A stretch of DNA of 64,000 nucleotides from Tannerellaceae bacterium (lineage in GTDB: Bacteria > Bacteroidota > Bacteroidia > Bacteroidales > Tannerellaceae), in contig JAJQFE010000028.1 of the NCBI GenBank assembly GCA_021201295.1, forward strand, positions 1-64,000, in the 5' to 3' direction. The position numbers were made by a program, and so were the translations under genes. Position 1 is the stretch's first letter, and every line of letters begins with the position of its first letter. The notes under the pieces are model-generated. The model made no database searches. It saw only the letters and a list, made by a program, of their open reading frames with translations, and had not been told where the DNA came from. Shown here one piece after another: positions 19,667 through 30,100 of the stretch.

Positions 19667-19818
19667 GATGAGAAATTCATTCAGTGAAGCCTTACATACA
19701 CACCATGAAAAAACGTTATAATCTTTTTCCTCCTGAATTTCTCTATCTGATTTATGTAACGACAAAAAGAGCTATAACGTATCTTTTGCCGGAATAAATT
19801 GGAATAATTAACATTCTT

Positions 19819-22161
19819 CTATTCTGTTTTTATACTTTCTACCGGATTGGCATTGGCTGCCCGCCAGTTCTGGAAAGTAACGGTAATGACTGTAATAATC
19901 CCGATCACAAAGAATGCTGCAGCAAACACCCACCAGTGGAGAGGCACCCGGAACGCAAAGTTCTGTTGCCAGTTCTTTATGGCAAAATAGCCTATCGGAG
20001 CAGCCAGGATAAAACAGATAATTAGAATGCGAAGATATACTTTGTTGAACATGATAATAATCTCCTGTGTGGAGGAACCCAGCACTTTTCTTAACCCGAT
20101 CTCTTTCATTTTGTACTGGCTTTCAAAAATGACCAGGCCAAATACACCTACGATCGAGATAAAAATGGCCAGCAGACTGAACAAGGTGATTAAAGTGGTC
20201 ATTTTGGTCTCTTTTTCATAGAGTCGTTGCAGGACATTGTCGAAAAACCGGCTCTCAAACGGATAACCCGGGTCAAATCTGGAAAGGGTTTCGTTTACGT
20301 GATGCATAGCGGACCGCAGATCCGTACCGGCATTTACTTTAATATAGGCAAAGTTGGGTTGTTGTCCCCAGTTTTGTGTACCCCAGACATAGAAGGCCAT
20401 CGGCTCAACTTCCTGGCGGAGAGAGGCAAACTTTACATCGGATATGAAACCGATCACTTCTATTGCATCTATTTTATCCCCTATCTCCATATTATAATCA
20501 AATTTAGCCCGCTCATTGAATATCATGGCACCCCCTTCGGTCGCTTCATCACCGGGACGGAAGTTACGTCCTTCCAGGATCGGCATATCCATTACATTCA
20601 GGAAGGAGGTATCTACCGGGAGACATTGGAAATTGATATGGCTATCTTTATATCCACGCCCCCAACCCATATACCGGTCATTACTGGAAAGCAGGAAAGT
20701 AGAAAAGGTCGTAGCTTCAATTCCGGCAAAAGATTGGAGTTTCTGGGTGAAGGCTTGCCGGTTTTTGTTGATGGTTGAATTGATTTTCGTGATAATTAAC
20801 TGGTTAGTGGTATATCCTAAAGAGGTAGTCTGCATAAAATTGTTTTGCAGATACATAAAGGTCGCTCCAATAATCAGGGCAAACGAGGAGATATACTGGA
20901 ATCCGATTAACAGGCTGCGCAACGTTCGTCCTTTAGGAGACAACCCAAAATTTCCTTTCAGTACCAAAGCCGGAGAGAAAGAAGTGATATAGTAAGCGGG
21001 ATACAGTCCGGCCGCTAAAGCCACCATCAGGGCAATGCCTGCGGTTATCAGAATCAATTCGCTATGAGTTGCAAAAGATATGTTACCATCCACCAGGGAA
21101 CGCAGGTTCGTCTGTGAAAATATCCAGACAAGTCCCAGCGATAACAGGTAGGATAGGATACAGATCACAAAAGCCTCAGACAATAAAGCATTCCGTAACA
21201 TACCCGTATCGGCTCCCATCACTTTCTGGGTATTGATACTTTTCACACGCATAGGGGTCAGTGCCATGCTGAAATTGGTGAAGTTGATAGAAGCAATAAT
21301 GATCAGCACAATGGCAATTGTAAAAAGGACGGCAATGGTTTGTTGGGAGGACTTTTCAATCGGGTCATAGTCCACATGCCGGATATAATGAAGATCCAGG
21401 AAAGGCGTTAAGCGTGCATTGACTGAACTGGCATAATCTCCGAACCGTTCTTTAATACTTGCTTCATTGAAATTCGCTCTGAAATTCTCAATTACGGTAT
21501 CTGCGTTGTCTGCCTGGTCTAAAAGTACATAAATCTGGTAATTACTGTTTCCCCAGCTTTCTTTATTTTCATCCTGCATGGAGATAAAGATGGAGTTTTT
21601 TACAGAACTATTCACCGGGAAATCTTTATAGACTCCGGAAACATAAAAGATCTGGTCTTCCCACGAGAGTTGCTTATCCATGGCCGGTTGGTTAGCAAAT
21701 AATTTACGGGCTATGCTTTTCGGTATCAGTACCCTGTTCGGTTCCCGGACAGATTTCACCGTGCCTTCGGTCATCTCAAAAGCAAATACATCGGTGAATT
21801 CCGGCGTAATGGGTAGAAACGACTCTTTGAAAATCCGTTTTGATCCGTTTTGTTCGACTTCAAATACCCTTTCGTCTGGAAAAGAGACGATTGCTCCTGC
21901 CTGAATATGGGGAGAGGACTGGAAAAATATTTCAGCTAAAGGCCGGCTAATCACTGCCTGTGCGCTATTTTCCCAGATGGTTTCCATACGGAAGATCCGG
22001 TTTGCATCCGGAATATCTTTATTAAAATTATAGTCATAATCCACCTGCATCATGATCAGGATAAACGCTGCAAAAGCAACAGTTAACCCTAAAATATTCA
22101 GGATAGTGGCTACCTTAAAACGACGTAGTACGTTCAGAGAATTACGTAACAAAGTTTTCAT
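19819..22161 (-). CDS. FtsX/MacB-type ABC transporter permease
   Basis: A 780-residue inner-membrane permease. It has the N-terminal segment LRRFKVATILNILGLTVAFAAF, a periplasmic MacB-type core domain, and three further membrane segments at the C-terminus with the FtsX pattern (MKEIGLRKVLGSSTQEIIIMF). Bacteroidales carry many such duplicated permeases, often several in a row, with an ATPase elsewhere in the operon; none is present here. Their substrates are unknown; export of lipoproteins, peptides or antibiotics has been proposed. It follows the decayed paralogue at 22290-23067 on the same strand and is likely to share its sigma-54 promoter. No lesion is seen. Confidence 0.85.
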   Translation of the reverse strand: MKTLLRNSLNVLRRFKVATILNILGLTVAFAAFILIMMQVDYDYNFNKDIPDANRIFRMETIWENSAQAVISRPLAEIFFQSSPHIQAGAIVSFPDERVFEVEQNGSKRIFKESFLPITPEFTDVFAFEMTEGTVKSVREPNRVLIPKSIARKLFANQPAMDKQLSWEDQIFYVSGVYKDFPVNSSVKNSIFISMQDENKESWGNSNYQIYVLLDQADNADTVIENFRANFNEASIKERFGDYASSVNARLTPFLDLHYIRHVDYDPIEKSSQQTIAVLFTIAIVLIIIASINFTNFSMALTPMRVKSINTQKVMGADTGMLRNALLSEAFVICILSYLLSLGLVWIFSQTNLRSLVDGNISFATHSELILITAGIALMVALAAGLYPAYYITSFSPALVLKGNFGLSPKGRTLRSLLIGFQYISSFALIIGATFMYLQNNFMQTTSLGYTTNQLIITKINSTINKNRQAFTQKLQSFAGIEATTFSTFLLSSNDRYMGWGRGYKDSHINFQCLPVDTSFLNVMDMPILEGRNFRPGDEATEGGAMIFNERAKFDYNMEIGDKIDAIEVIGFISDVKFASLRQEVEPMAFYVWGTQNWGQQPNFAYIKVNAGTDLRSAMHHVNETLSRFDPGYPFESRFFDNVLQRLYEKETKMTTLITLFSLLAIFISIVGVFGLVIFESQYKMKEIGLRKVLGSSTQEIIIMFNKVYLRILIICFILAAPIGYFAIKNWQQNFAFRVPLHWWVFAAAFFVIGIITVITVTFQNWRAANANPVESIKTE

Positions 22162-22289
22162 ATACTATTTTTTACTATTTCATATATATCTATCAGACGC
22201 ACTCTTTACCGCATAGGTTGCACTTTTAGAAGAAATTCTTTTGATAAAAGACCATACATGAGATAAAAATATAACCTCTTCGCTGGTTT

Positions 22290-23067
22290 TTATTCTGTTT
22301 TGATCGTCTCCACGGGATTAATAGTTGCAGCCTGCCAGTTCTGGAAAGTGATAGTCAGGATGGTGGCCAGAGAGATTCCCCAAAAGGCTATCGCAAATAT
22401 CCACCAGTACAGTGGACTCCGGTAGGCAAAATTTTGTTGCCAGTTCTTTACCACAAAGTATCCTAAAGGAACTGCCAGTATAAAACAGGTCGTCAGGATA
22501 CGGAGATACGTTTTATTAAACAGCAGGATGATCTCCAGTGTCGTGGAACCCAGGACTTTTCTCAGGCCGATTTCTTTCATTTTATATTGACTTTCAAACA
22601 GTACTAATCCGGAATACTCCTACAATAGAAATAAAAATAGCCAACAGGCTGAACAAGGTGATAAGCCTGAACATATTTGTTTCTTTCTCATATAATTGTT
22701 GCAACACATGATCAAAGAAACGGATATGGAAGGGATAATCCGGGTCCAGTTGGGCGAGCGTATGTTGTACATGTTTCATGGCTGCTTTCAGGTCTGTTCC
22801 GGCCTTTACCCGGATATAGGTGATTTCCGGCTGTGCACCCCGGCTTTCCGCTCCCCACAGATATAGAACGCCATCTTCAATTCGTTCCATACGGAAGATT
22901 CGTTCTGCCTCCGGGATTTGCTTATTGAAACTGGAATCATATTTCACCTGGATCATAATCAGTAGAAACGCTGCAAAGGCAACTGTTAATCCCAGCACAT
23001 TCAACAGGGTTGCCATTTTGAATCTGCGCAGGATGGAGACCAGATTATGTAAAAGAGTTTTTAGCAT
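22290..23067 (-). pseudogene. FtsX-type permease remnant with a large internal deletion
   Basis: The first 45 or so residues (LRRFKMATLLNVLGLTVAFAAF) and the last 180 or so align with the intact permease downstream. The periplasmic core, roughly 500 residues, is missing. The join is in frame, between RMERIEDG and VLYLWGAE. A one-base insertion near 22608 then breaks the frame (GVFRISTV instead of GVFGLV), and the rest reads on from MKEIGLRKVLGSTTLEI to the end. The start is the ATG at 23067. The product cannot be functional. Confidence 0.85.
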
Positions 23068-23107
23068 ATCATTCGCTATGTGAATTTCCTGTTTTTCTAT
23101 GGAGACC

Positions 23108-23123
23108 AGCAATTATTATGCCG
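23108..23123 (-). promoter_or_regulatory. Sigma-54 (-24/-12) promoter
   Basis: On the minus strand the sequence CGGCATAATAATTGCT fits the sigma-54 consensus TGGCAYRNNNNTTGCW at every fixed position except the first base. It lies about 40 bases before the start of the decayed permease, so the leader would be about 30 bases. Two tandem 18-bp repeats lie 55-105 bases further upstream, at a typical enhancer distance. Confidence 0.7.
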
Positions 23124-23176
23124 AAAACCATAAGGGGTTTGGAATCAGTTTTTTATCTTTTGTTGTGGAAATGGAA

Positions 23177-23215
23177 GTGTAAAATATTTAGACAGGGGTG
23201 TAAAATATTTAGACA
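23177..23215. promoter_or_regulatory. Two tandem 18-bp operator-like repeats
   Basis: GTGTAAAATATTTAGACA occurs exactly twice, at 23177-23194 and 23198-23215, with starts 21 bases apart (two helical turns). Each is an imperfect palindrome with TGT and ACA ends. They lie upstream of the sigma-54 promoter of the permease operon and also upstream of cobQ on the other strand. They most likely bind the activator of the permease operon. Confidence 0.7.
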
Positions 23216-23267
23216 CTACTCATCCTTTTTCGTTAGTTTTGTAACTGCAATGAATAATCCGTATGAA

Positions 23268-24773
23268 ATGAGGAAATGACTTAGACCGATTATGTTTGTC
23301 GGCACCTGTTCGGATGCCGGGAAAAGTGTGATCAATGCTGCTTTTTGCCGGATCTTTAAACAGGATGGCTATCAGCCTGCACCTTTTAAGGCGCAGAATA
23401 TGTCTTTGAATTCCTATTCCACACCGGAGGGTGGAGAGATGGGAAGGGCACAGGTCGTACAGGCAGAAGCCTGTGGGGTGGTTCCTCATACGAATATGAA
23501 TCCGGTTTTACTGAAGCCTACGAATGATAAAAGTTCCCAGGTAGTCCTTCATGGCCGTCCTGTAGGCAATATGTCGGCTAAAGATTATTTTGGGGTACAG
23601 CATCAGAAGGAGGCCCTGTTTAAGGAAGTCGTTCAATCATTCAAACGGCTGGAACAGTCATATAGCCCGGTTGTGATGGAAGGGGCAGGCAGTATTTCCG
23701 AACTGAACCTGAAAGACCGGGATATTACCAATATGCGTATGGCCATCCAGGCAGATGCAACTACTTACCTGGTCGCTGACATCGACAGGGGAGGGGTGTT
23801 CGGTTCTGTATATGGTACGATTGCTCTGTTGTCGCCGGAAGAAAAAGCACAGATGAAAGGCATTATCATCAATAAATTCAGGGGAGATATCTCTTTATTT
23901 AACGAAGGATGACGGATCTTGCAGGACCTGACAGGAATTCCGGTGGTGGGTATTGTGCCTTATTTCCGGGATATAAAGATTGAAGAGGAAGATTCGGTCG
24001 CTTTGGAAATGAAACAAAATAGCTGGCAGGAAGGAAAAATCAATGTGGCTATTATCTTGTTACGGCGGATGTCTAATTTTACCGATTTTGATGTCCTGGA
24101 AATGGATCCCCGTTTTAATCCTTATTATACGAATAACCGGGAGGAGATTGAAAAAGCAGATATTATCCTTTTACCCGGTTCTAAAAATACAATCGCAGAT
24201 CTTCAGGATTTGCGTGCCGGTGGGATTGCTGAGGCGATTGTCCGTGCTTTTAAAGCGGGCAAAAAGGTGATCGGTGTTTGTGGTGGGTATCAGATGATGG
24301 GCATACGCCTGGAAGATCCGGATGGGGTAGAGGGGCCTATTCCTGCTATTCCGGGACTGGGTTTACTGCCATTGTGTACGGTGATTGAACAGGAGAAAGT
24401 GACCCGTCAGACGGAGTTTATCTTCTTGCCGGACCCGGCCGGGACCGTTTGCAAAGGATATGAAATCCATATGGGACGGTCTGAACGAATGAACGGAGCA
24501 CCGGATTCCCCGGTTGTGCAACTGACAGACGGTCAGTCAGAAGGATACTATGTGAGTGACCATTGCTGGGGAACCTATATGCATGGGATTTTAGATAATC
24601 CGGCTGTGCTGGATCATCTGGCGGAAGGATTGAAGACTGGTTCTGTAGCGTCCTCCTTTAATTATGACGCGTTCAAAGACAGTCAATATAATAAGTTGGC
24701 GGACTGGGTACGGGCTCATATGGATATGGAGTATATTTATAGTACCTTACGAGTTCCGGAAAAGGAAGGATAA
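23268..24773 (+). pseudogene. cobQ: Cobyric acid synthase, interrupted
   Basis: CobQ amidates four side chains of adenosylcobyrinic acid diamide in the B12 pathway. The N-terminal P-loop-like motif GTCSDAGKS, the AQNMSLNSY and DIDRGGVF segments, and the C-terminal glutaminase domain with GVCGGYQMMG (catalytic Cys) and WGTYMHGILD are all present. A TGA at 23910 replaces what is probably an Arg (FNEG-stop-RILQDL), and the frame is otherwise continuous. A second TGA at 23277 lies between a plausible ATG at 23268 and the ATG at 23292; translation may simply begin at 23292. A TAGTTTTG box at 23234-23241 could be the promoter. No B12 riboswitch or other cob gene is seen nearby. Confidence 0.88.
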
Positions 24774-24819
24774 GGAAAAAGCCTGTTCCTGTCCTGTTTT
24801 TCCCCTATGCTTTGTCTGT

Positions 24820-24883
24820 AAAAAAGCTGCCTGCCGATTGGTGAAAAGGGTACACCCTTTTGGGGAAAAGGATGGCAGCCATT
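24820..24883. terminator. Hairpin between convergent cobQ and upxY
   Basis: GCTGCC near 24826 pairs with GGCAGC near 24873, enclosing a perfect inner palindrome AAAAGGGT AC ACCCTTTT. The inner and right half (CACCCTTTT, then GAAAAGGATGGC) closely match the terminator at 53894-53958. It probably terminates both converging genes. Confidence 0.6.
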
Positions 24884-24931
24884 TCAGGTTTCCATATAGC
24901 CTTATCCGACCCCTCTTCTTTTAGCCTGTGT

Positions 24932-25426
24932 TTATTTTAGCATGTTTACACGGGCTACTTCTTCCATCCAGACACTCACGGTGGCTCCTAATTGTTCCAG
25001 ATATAGTACTAAGTAGTTTTTCTTTATCTTTTTGACCTTTCCGGAGACATTTTTGAACGATCCGGTCAGGATTTCCACCTCTTCTCCCACACATAACGGA
25101 TAATTGGCCGCCTGTTCCAGAAATTCTTTAATCGCTTCTATCTCTTTTTCCTTCACGAGTGCCGGTTTACCATTGTAGTAGACAATCCGGATCACTCCAT
25201 AGACGGATAGTAGGTCCCGTAATTCAAATTCCCTGCATCTGACAAATATATATGAATTGAATAAAGGCACTTCTACTATTTTGATCCGGTCAGACCAGAC
25301 CCGTGGCGAACGGTGGAGAGGTAACCAGGTTTCTGTTCCTTTTGCTTTCAGACGGTCATTTACCTGTTTTTCAGCCCTGGGAGCTGTGTAAAGGACATAC
25401 CAGTTCGGTTTAATTGTGGAAGGCAT
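24932..25426 (-). CDS. UpxY-family NusG-like transcription antiterminator
   Basis: A 164-residue NusG paralogue. It begins with the NGN domain (NWYVLYTAPRAEKQVNDRL) and ends with a KOW domain (VGEEVEILTGSFKNVSGKVKKI). In Bacteroides, UpxY proteins bind polymerase and let it read through capsule operons, and each is the first gene of the operon it serves. Here it is alone: cobQ converges on it and an unrelated oxidoreductase lies behind it. Either it acts in trans on a distant locus or the capsule operon has been lost. The start is supported by a full promoter 23 bases upstream. It is intact. Confidence 0.88.
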   Translation of the reverse strand: MPSTIKPNWYVLYTAPRAEKQVNDRLKAKGTETWLPLHRSPRVWSDRIKIVEVPLFNSYIFVRCREFELRDLLSVYGVIRIVYYNGKPALVKEKEIEAIKEFLEQAANYPLCVGEEVEILTGSFKNVSGKVKKIKKNYLVLYLEQLGATVSVWMEEVARVNMLK

Positions 25427-25448
25427 GTTTTATTTTTGTATTTCCCTG

Positions 25449-25481
25449 CAAAGATAAAAGTATTTTTTGTATCCTTGCAAA
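25449..25481 (-). promoter_or_regulatory. Bacteroides-type promoter of the upxY gene
   Basis: On the minus strand TTTG (25478-25481) is followed after 21 bases by TATCTTTG (25449-25456), a full match to the TTTG / TAnnTTTG pattern. Transcription would start near 25443, some 17 bases before the gene. Confidence 0.75.
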
Positions 25482-25533
25482 CGGATACCCTGGCAGGTAG
25501 AAGTTAACCGGATAATACCCGAAAAACATAGAT

Positions 25534-26856
25534 ATGAACAGACGAAACTTTTTACAGAAATCTACTCTCTCCATCGCAGGAGTATGTCTGACTCCCTTGT
25601 GGGGAAATGCTTATCAGGCGATTTACGGATCCACCGCTCCCAGTAATAAAATCAAAGTAGCCCTGATCGGTTGCCGGAGTATGGGATATGCTAACCTCGA
25701 TACTTTCCTGGCTTATCCGGAGGTGGAGTGTGTGGCCTTGTGTGATGTCGATGATGAATGGTTGCATAAGCGAGCGGCTGATGTGGAGCAAAAAACCGGG
25801 AAAAAGATTCCTCATGTCTATAAAGACTGGCGGCATGTGATCGATAATAAGGATGTGGATGCCATTATTGTAGGTACACCTAACCATTGGCATTGCCTGC
25901 CTACGGTGTGGGCCTGCCAGGCGGGAAAAGATGTATATGTAGAGAAGCCTTTGTCTAACACGATTGAGGAATGCGATCTGATGGTAAAAGCAGCCCATAA
26001 GTATGACCGCGTCGTTCAGGTAGGCCAATGGCAACGGAGTGATCCTCACTGGGATGAAGCGGCTGATTACCTGAAAGCAGGAAATATAGGTCGTGTCCGT
26101 ACCGTTAAGGTCTGGGCTTACCAGGATGGAAAACCTACCTTGCCGGTGAAGCCGGACGGTGTCCCTCCTGCCGGAGTGGACTATAATATGTGGTTAGGCC
26201 CTGCCCCGGAACGGCCTTTTAATGAATACCGTTTCCATTATAATTTCCGTTTCTTCTGGGATTATGCCGGTGGCCTGATGTCTGACTGGGGAGTCCATTT
26301 GCTGGACTATGCACTGGAAGGAATGGGCGCGGACCTTCCGGCCCGTGTGTTTTCCGGTGGAGGTAAGTTTGCCTATCCCGATGATGCGATGGAAACGCCG
26401 GATACGTTAATGGCTACCTATGCTTTCAGGGATTTTAATATTATCTGGGATCATGCCTGCGGGGTTAATCATGGTTTATATGACCGGAAGGAGGGATTAG
26501 CTTTCCACGGGGAAAAGGGTACGTTGATCCTGGACCGTGCCGGATGGGAAGTTCTTCCCGTAGTGGATGACTCCGGTGCCCGCATGGAAGCAGTTCCTTT
26601 CCGGAAAGGGGAAGGCAAAGGATTGTATAATCATGTAGGGAATTTCCTGAGTTGCATACAGGATCGTTCGCTTCCGGCTGCCGATGTGGCTATAGGAGCC
26701 AGAGTCGCTAAAATGTCCCATCTGGCTAATATTTCCTACCGTGTGCAACGGGAGGTAATTTGGGATGATGTGAGGAGTAAATTTACCGGAGACCGGGAGG
26801 CTACTGCTTTAGCGAAGGCTTATTACCGGGCTCCCTGGGAATTACCGGAACTGTAA
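25534..26856 (+). CDS. Gfo/Idh/MocA oxidoreductase with Tat signal
   Basis: A 440-residue enzyme. The N-terminus MNRRNFLQKSTLSIAGVCL is a twin-arginine signal, so it is expected in the periplasm. A Rossmann domain with VALIGCRSMGYANL, the conserved VYVEKPLSNT (Lys in EKP) and the C-terminal alpha/beta domain (WDYAGGLMSDWGVHLLDYAL, with the substrate-binding Asp and His) are complete. Related Bacteroidales enzymes work on sugars or glycosides with a tightly bound NAD. It is a second, intact paralogue of the frameshifted gene at 15628-17108, though the two are only distantly alike. It stands alone, convergent with the hybrid sensor gene. Confidence 0.85.
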   Translation: MNRRNFLQKSTLSIAGVCLTPLWGNAYQAIYGSTAPSNKIKVALIGCRSMGYANLDTFLAYPEVECVALCDVDDEWLHKRAADVEQKTGKKIPHVYKDWRHVIDNKDVDAIIVGTPNHWHCLPTVWACQAGKDVYVEKPLSNTIEECDLMVKAAHKYDRVVQVGQWQRSDPHWDEAADYLKAGNIGRVRTVKVWAYQDGKPTLPVKPDGVPPAGVDYNMWLGPAPERPFNEYRFHYNFRFFWDYAGGLMSDWGVHLLDYALEGMGADLPARVFSGGGKFAYPDDAMETPDTLMATYAFRDFNIIWDHACGVNHGLYDRKEGLAFHGEKGTLILDRAGWEVLPVVDDSGARMEAVPFRKGEGKGLYNHVGNFLSCIQDRSLPAADVAIGARVAKMSHLANISYRVQREVIWDDVRSKFTGDREATALAKAYYRAPWELPEL

Positions 26857-27187
26857 TAACAAAAAATAGCAAACTATATCGCATGGTCTGCTACCCTTAT
26901 ACATCAAATTATTCATCAGTGGTTTGGGAATGCTTTTTTAACTATTGAGAAATATAAATGCCACTGCTAACCTATTTGCATCATCTCCCTGACGCGTAAA
27001 AAAATTCCTTTTGCCTTAAACTTAAAACTATAGATAATGTAAACGTATGCTTCAAACAATCAATCATGTATAAATGTGTTATAAATATATTACCTTCCCA
27101 TTAAACCGGACAGGCAAAATGTTAAAAATAGATGGTGTTTTTGTTATGTCAGCAGGGCTGATTTATTATATGTAACCGTACAAAATG
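26857..27187. other. Intergenic stretch without recognisable content
   Basis: These 331 bases separate two convergent genes. They are AT-rich. I see no gene, clear hairpin terminator or repeat. Confidence 0.6.
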
Positions 27188-30100
27188 TTAATGTTGTTCC
27201 TTTCTTGATCCGTATTGAGAGGGAAGTACGCCGAATTCTTCTTTAAAGTATTTACGGAAATATTTCGGATTGTTGAATCCTACTTCATACGCAATTTCTG
27301 ATACGGTTAACTGGCTTTCCTCCAGTAACTGGGCTGCCCGTTTTAACCGGATTACCCGGATGAATTCGATCGGGGTCTTGCCGGTCAGGGAGGATAGTTT
27401 CTTATACAGATGGACGCGGCTCATGCCTAATTTCCGGCTTAGTTCTTCTACGGAGAAATCCGGATTTGAAATGTTCACTTCTGTATATTTCAGGGCTTTG
27501 TTGATCAATTTTTCATCCAGTGAACTGACGGCAATTTTGGACGGTTCAATCCGTATCTGTTCGCCGAACAGGGTTTGTTTGCGTTTCTGAGATTCGATCA
27601 GGTTGCGCATTTTAATGAACAGGATATTGAAATTGAAGGGCTTGGTGATATAATCATCTGCTCCGGCAGTCAATCCTTCCAGTTTACTTTCTTCACCACT
27701 TTTGACGGTTAACAAAATAATCGGGATATGGGAGGTCCGGATATCTTCTTTGATGGATTTACTCATTTCAATCCCATCCATACGGGGCATCATCACATCG
27801 GAAAGGATCATATCCGGGATCTCTTTCAGGGCGATCTCCAGTCCGGCTACTCCATCCTCAGCCTGTAGGATCTTATAGTAGTCCTTTAATTTGGAGGAGA
27901 GGGAAATACGAACATCTTCGTTGTCATCTACTAAGAGTAATTTAGGCAGTGCGTTCCTTTCCGGACTATTTTCCTCCGGGGAGACAGCCGCAACGCGGCT
28001 GTCTTCTTCCGGCATGCCGGAAGAAGATTTATTTCTAACCGCTTCTTCCTTGTAAGGAAGAAGTATGGTGAACCGGGCACCCCCTCCCGGGATATTTTCT
28101 GCCCGGATCTCGCCTCCGTACAACTGGACAAATTCTTTGGTCAGGTGTAAACCGATACCACTGCCCTGGTAGTTGGTTTTGGTATTGCTATGCGCCTGGT
28201 AGAAACGTTCAAAGATCTTTTCTAACGCGTCTTCGGGAATGCCGATTCCGTTGTCGCTGATGGTGATCTTTATTTTTTTGTCTTTGGTCTGACTTAATTC
28301 AAACAGGATCTTACCGTGTACGGGAGTGAATTTGTAGGCATTTGAAATCACATTCATAATAATTTTTGCCAGTTTGTCCGCATCGAAATATATGTAGAGG
28401 TATTTCAGGTCTGTCCGGAACCGGAAGTCGATCTGTTTCCATCCCATCATTTCTGTGAACTGGTGGGCCTGTTTGGATACAAACTGTACGATATCTCCTA
28501 ACGATTCCTGAAGGGTGTGGCAGTGGGCATCTAATTTTCCGAAGTCCAGTAATTGATTCACTAATAAAAGGAGCCGTCGCGCATTTCGTTCGATGATAGA
28601 CAACGATTCCCTGTCTTCCGGTTCCGTAGCTTTATTCAGTAATTCTTCCAACGGGGTCAGGATCAGTGTGAGTGGTGTACAGAATTCATGACTGATGTTG
28701 GTAAAGAACCGGAGTTTGATTTCATCCATCTCATGTTGCTGGGTACTCCGGATTTTTTTGGTTTCATATTCCAGTTTCATTTTTGCTTTCCGGAGGCTAT
28801 GCCGGCGATACAGGCACAGGGAGACCAGTGCTATGAGTGCATAGATAATACATGCCCAGGTCGTTTTCCAGAAAGGCGAATATATCCGGATATGTAATAT
28901 GGTTGGTTCTTTCGTTTCCACGCCTTCACTGTTCATGGCTTTTATATACAAGGTATATTTCCCGGGATTCAGGTTACTGAACGTAGCTTTCCTGTTAGTG
29001 TGGTCTGCCGGTAACCATTGATTGTTAAAACCTTCCAGTTTGTAGAAGTATTTGGTTTTGTTGGGCATAAAATAATCCAGGGCGGCAAAACTGATGGTAA
29101 AATAGTTCTCTTTATAGGAAAGCCGGATGTTTTCTGTCTGGGAAATACTTTTATCCAGAATGATATGGTTGTTGTAGGATTCTCCGGGTTTTATATTATT
29201 ATTATAAATCTGGAGATCTGTAAGCACTATTTTCGGAGTACTGTTACTGTAATTTAAATGGTTGGGGTTGAAAATATTAAATCCGGATGACCCTCCGAAG
29301 ATCAGTTCTTCGTCAGAGGTAAAATAAGCTGCATTCAAATTGAATTGTTCGTCCTGTAATCCTTCGGAACTATCATAATTAAGCAAATGGAAAAAATAAC
29401 CCGGCGTGTCATAAGCTGTGAAGACTTTAATGCTGGTAAGACCCCAGTTCGTGGCTATCCACATGTTATGTTTGGAGTCTTCCAGGATACTTTGTACCAG
29501 GTCAGCTGACAATCCATTCTCTTTTTTGAAATGGTCAATTCCTTTGGTGTAGGGATTGTAAATAAAAATTCCGTTTCTGGTTCCGATCCAGAGTAGTTCC
29601 CGGCTATCTTCAAAAAGTGCATTCAGGTCGTTTCTGCTTAACTGGATCTTTTCGAATATTTCTTCTTCAAAATGTTCCAGTTCCCTGGTGGAAGGATTAT
29701 AAGTATGTAATCCATGCTGCGAGGCAATCAGTATATTACCTGCTTTGGTTTCCAGGATATCATAGATCGAACCGTCGACCTGGAAATGTCTGACCTGCTT
29801 GCCTGTCTCCGTATCTATAACCACCACGCCACCTTGTAAGGTGCCTACCCAAAGGTATCCGTTCTGGTCACAGATCACTTTCCAGGCATTGTTATCAGTC
29901 AGGACGGATTCTTCATTCAGGGGATTATATTTGTGATGGGTAAACGTTTTTCCATCAAAGCAATCGAGTCCATCCAGATAATACCCGATCCATAACCGTC
30001 CTTCCTGGTCACTGGTCAGGCTGACAATGACATTTCCGGCAGGTAAATCCGGGTGATTGGGGTTGTGTGGATAGACAGTATATTTTTCGTTTGTACGGTC

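Noticed and set aside
19547-19765. Minus-strand ORF of 72 codons after the permease
   Set aside because: It runs through the terminator hairpin at 19631-19666 and has no coding character.
23113-23267. Cobalamin riboswitch before cobQ
   Set aside because: The 155 bases upstream lack a B12-box-like sequence and are too short with the operator repeats in them.
24932-25426. Housekeeping NusG
   Set aside because: The protein is diverged, stands alone and is not beside secE or rplK; it fits the UpxY branch better.
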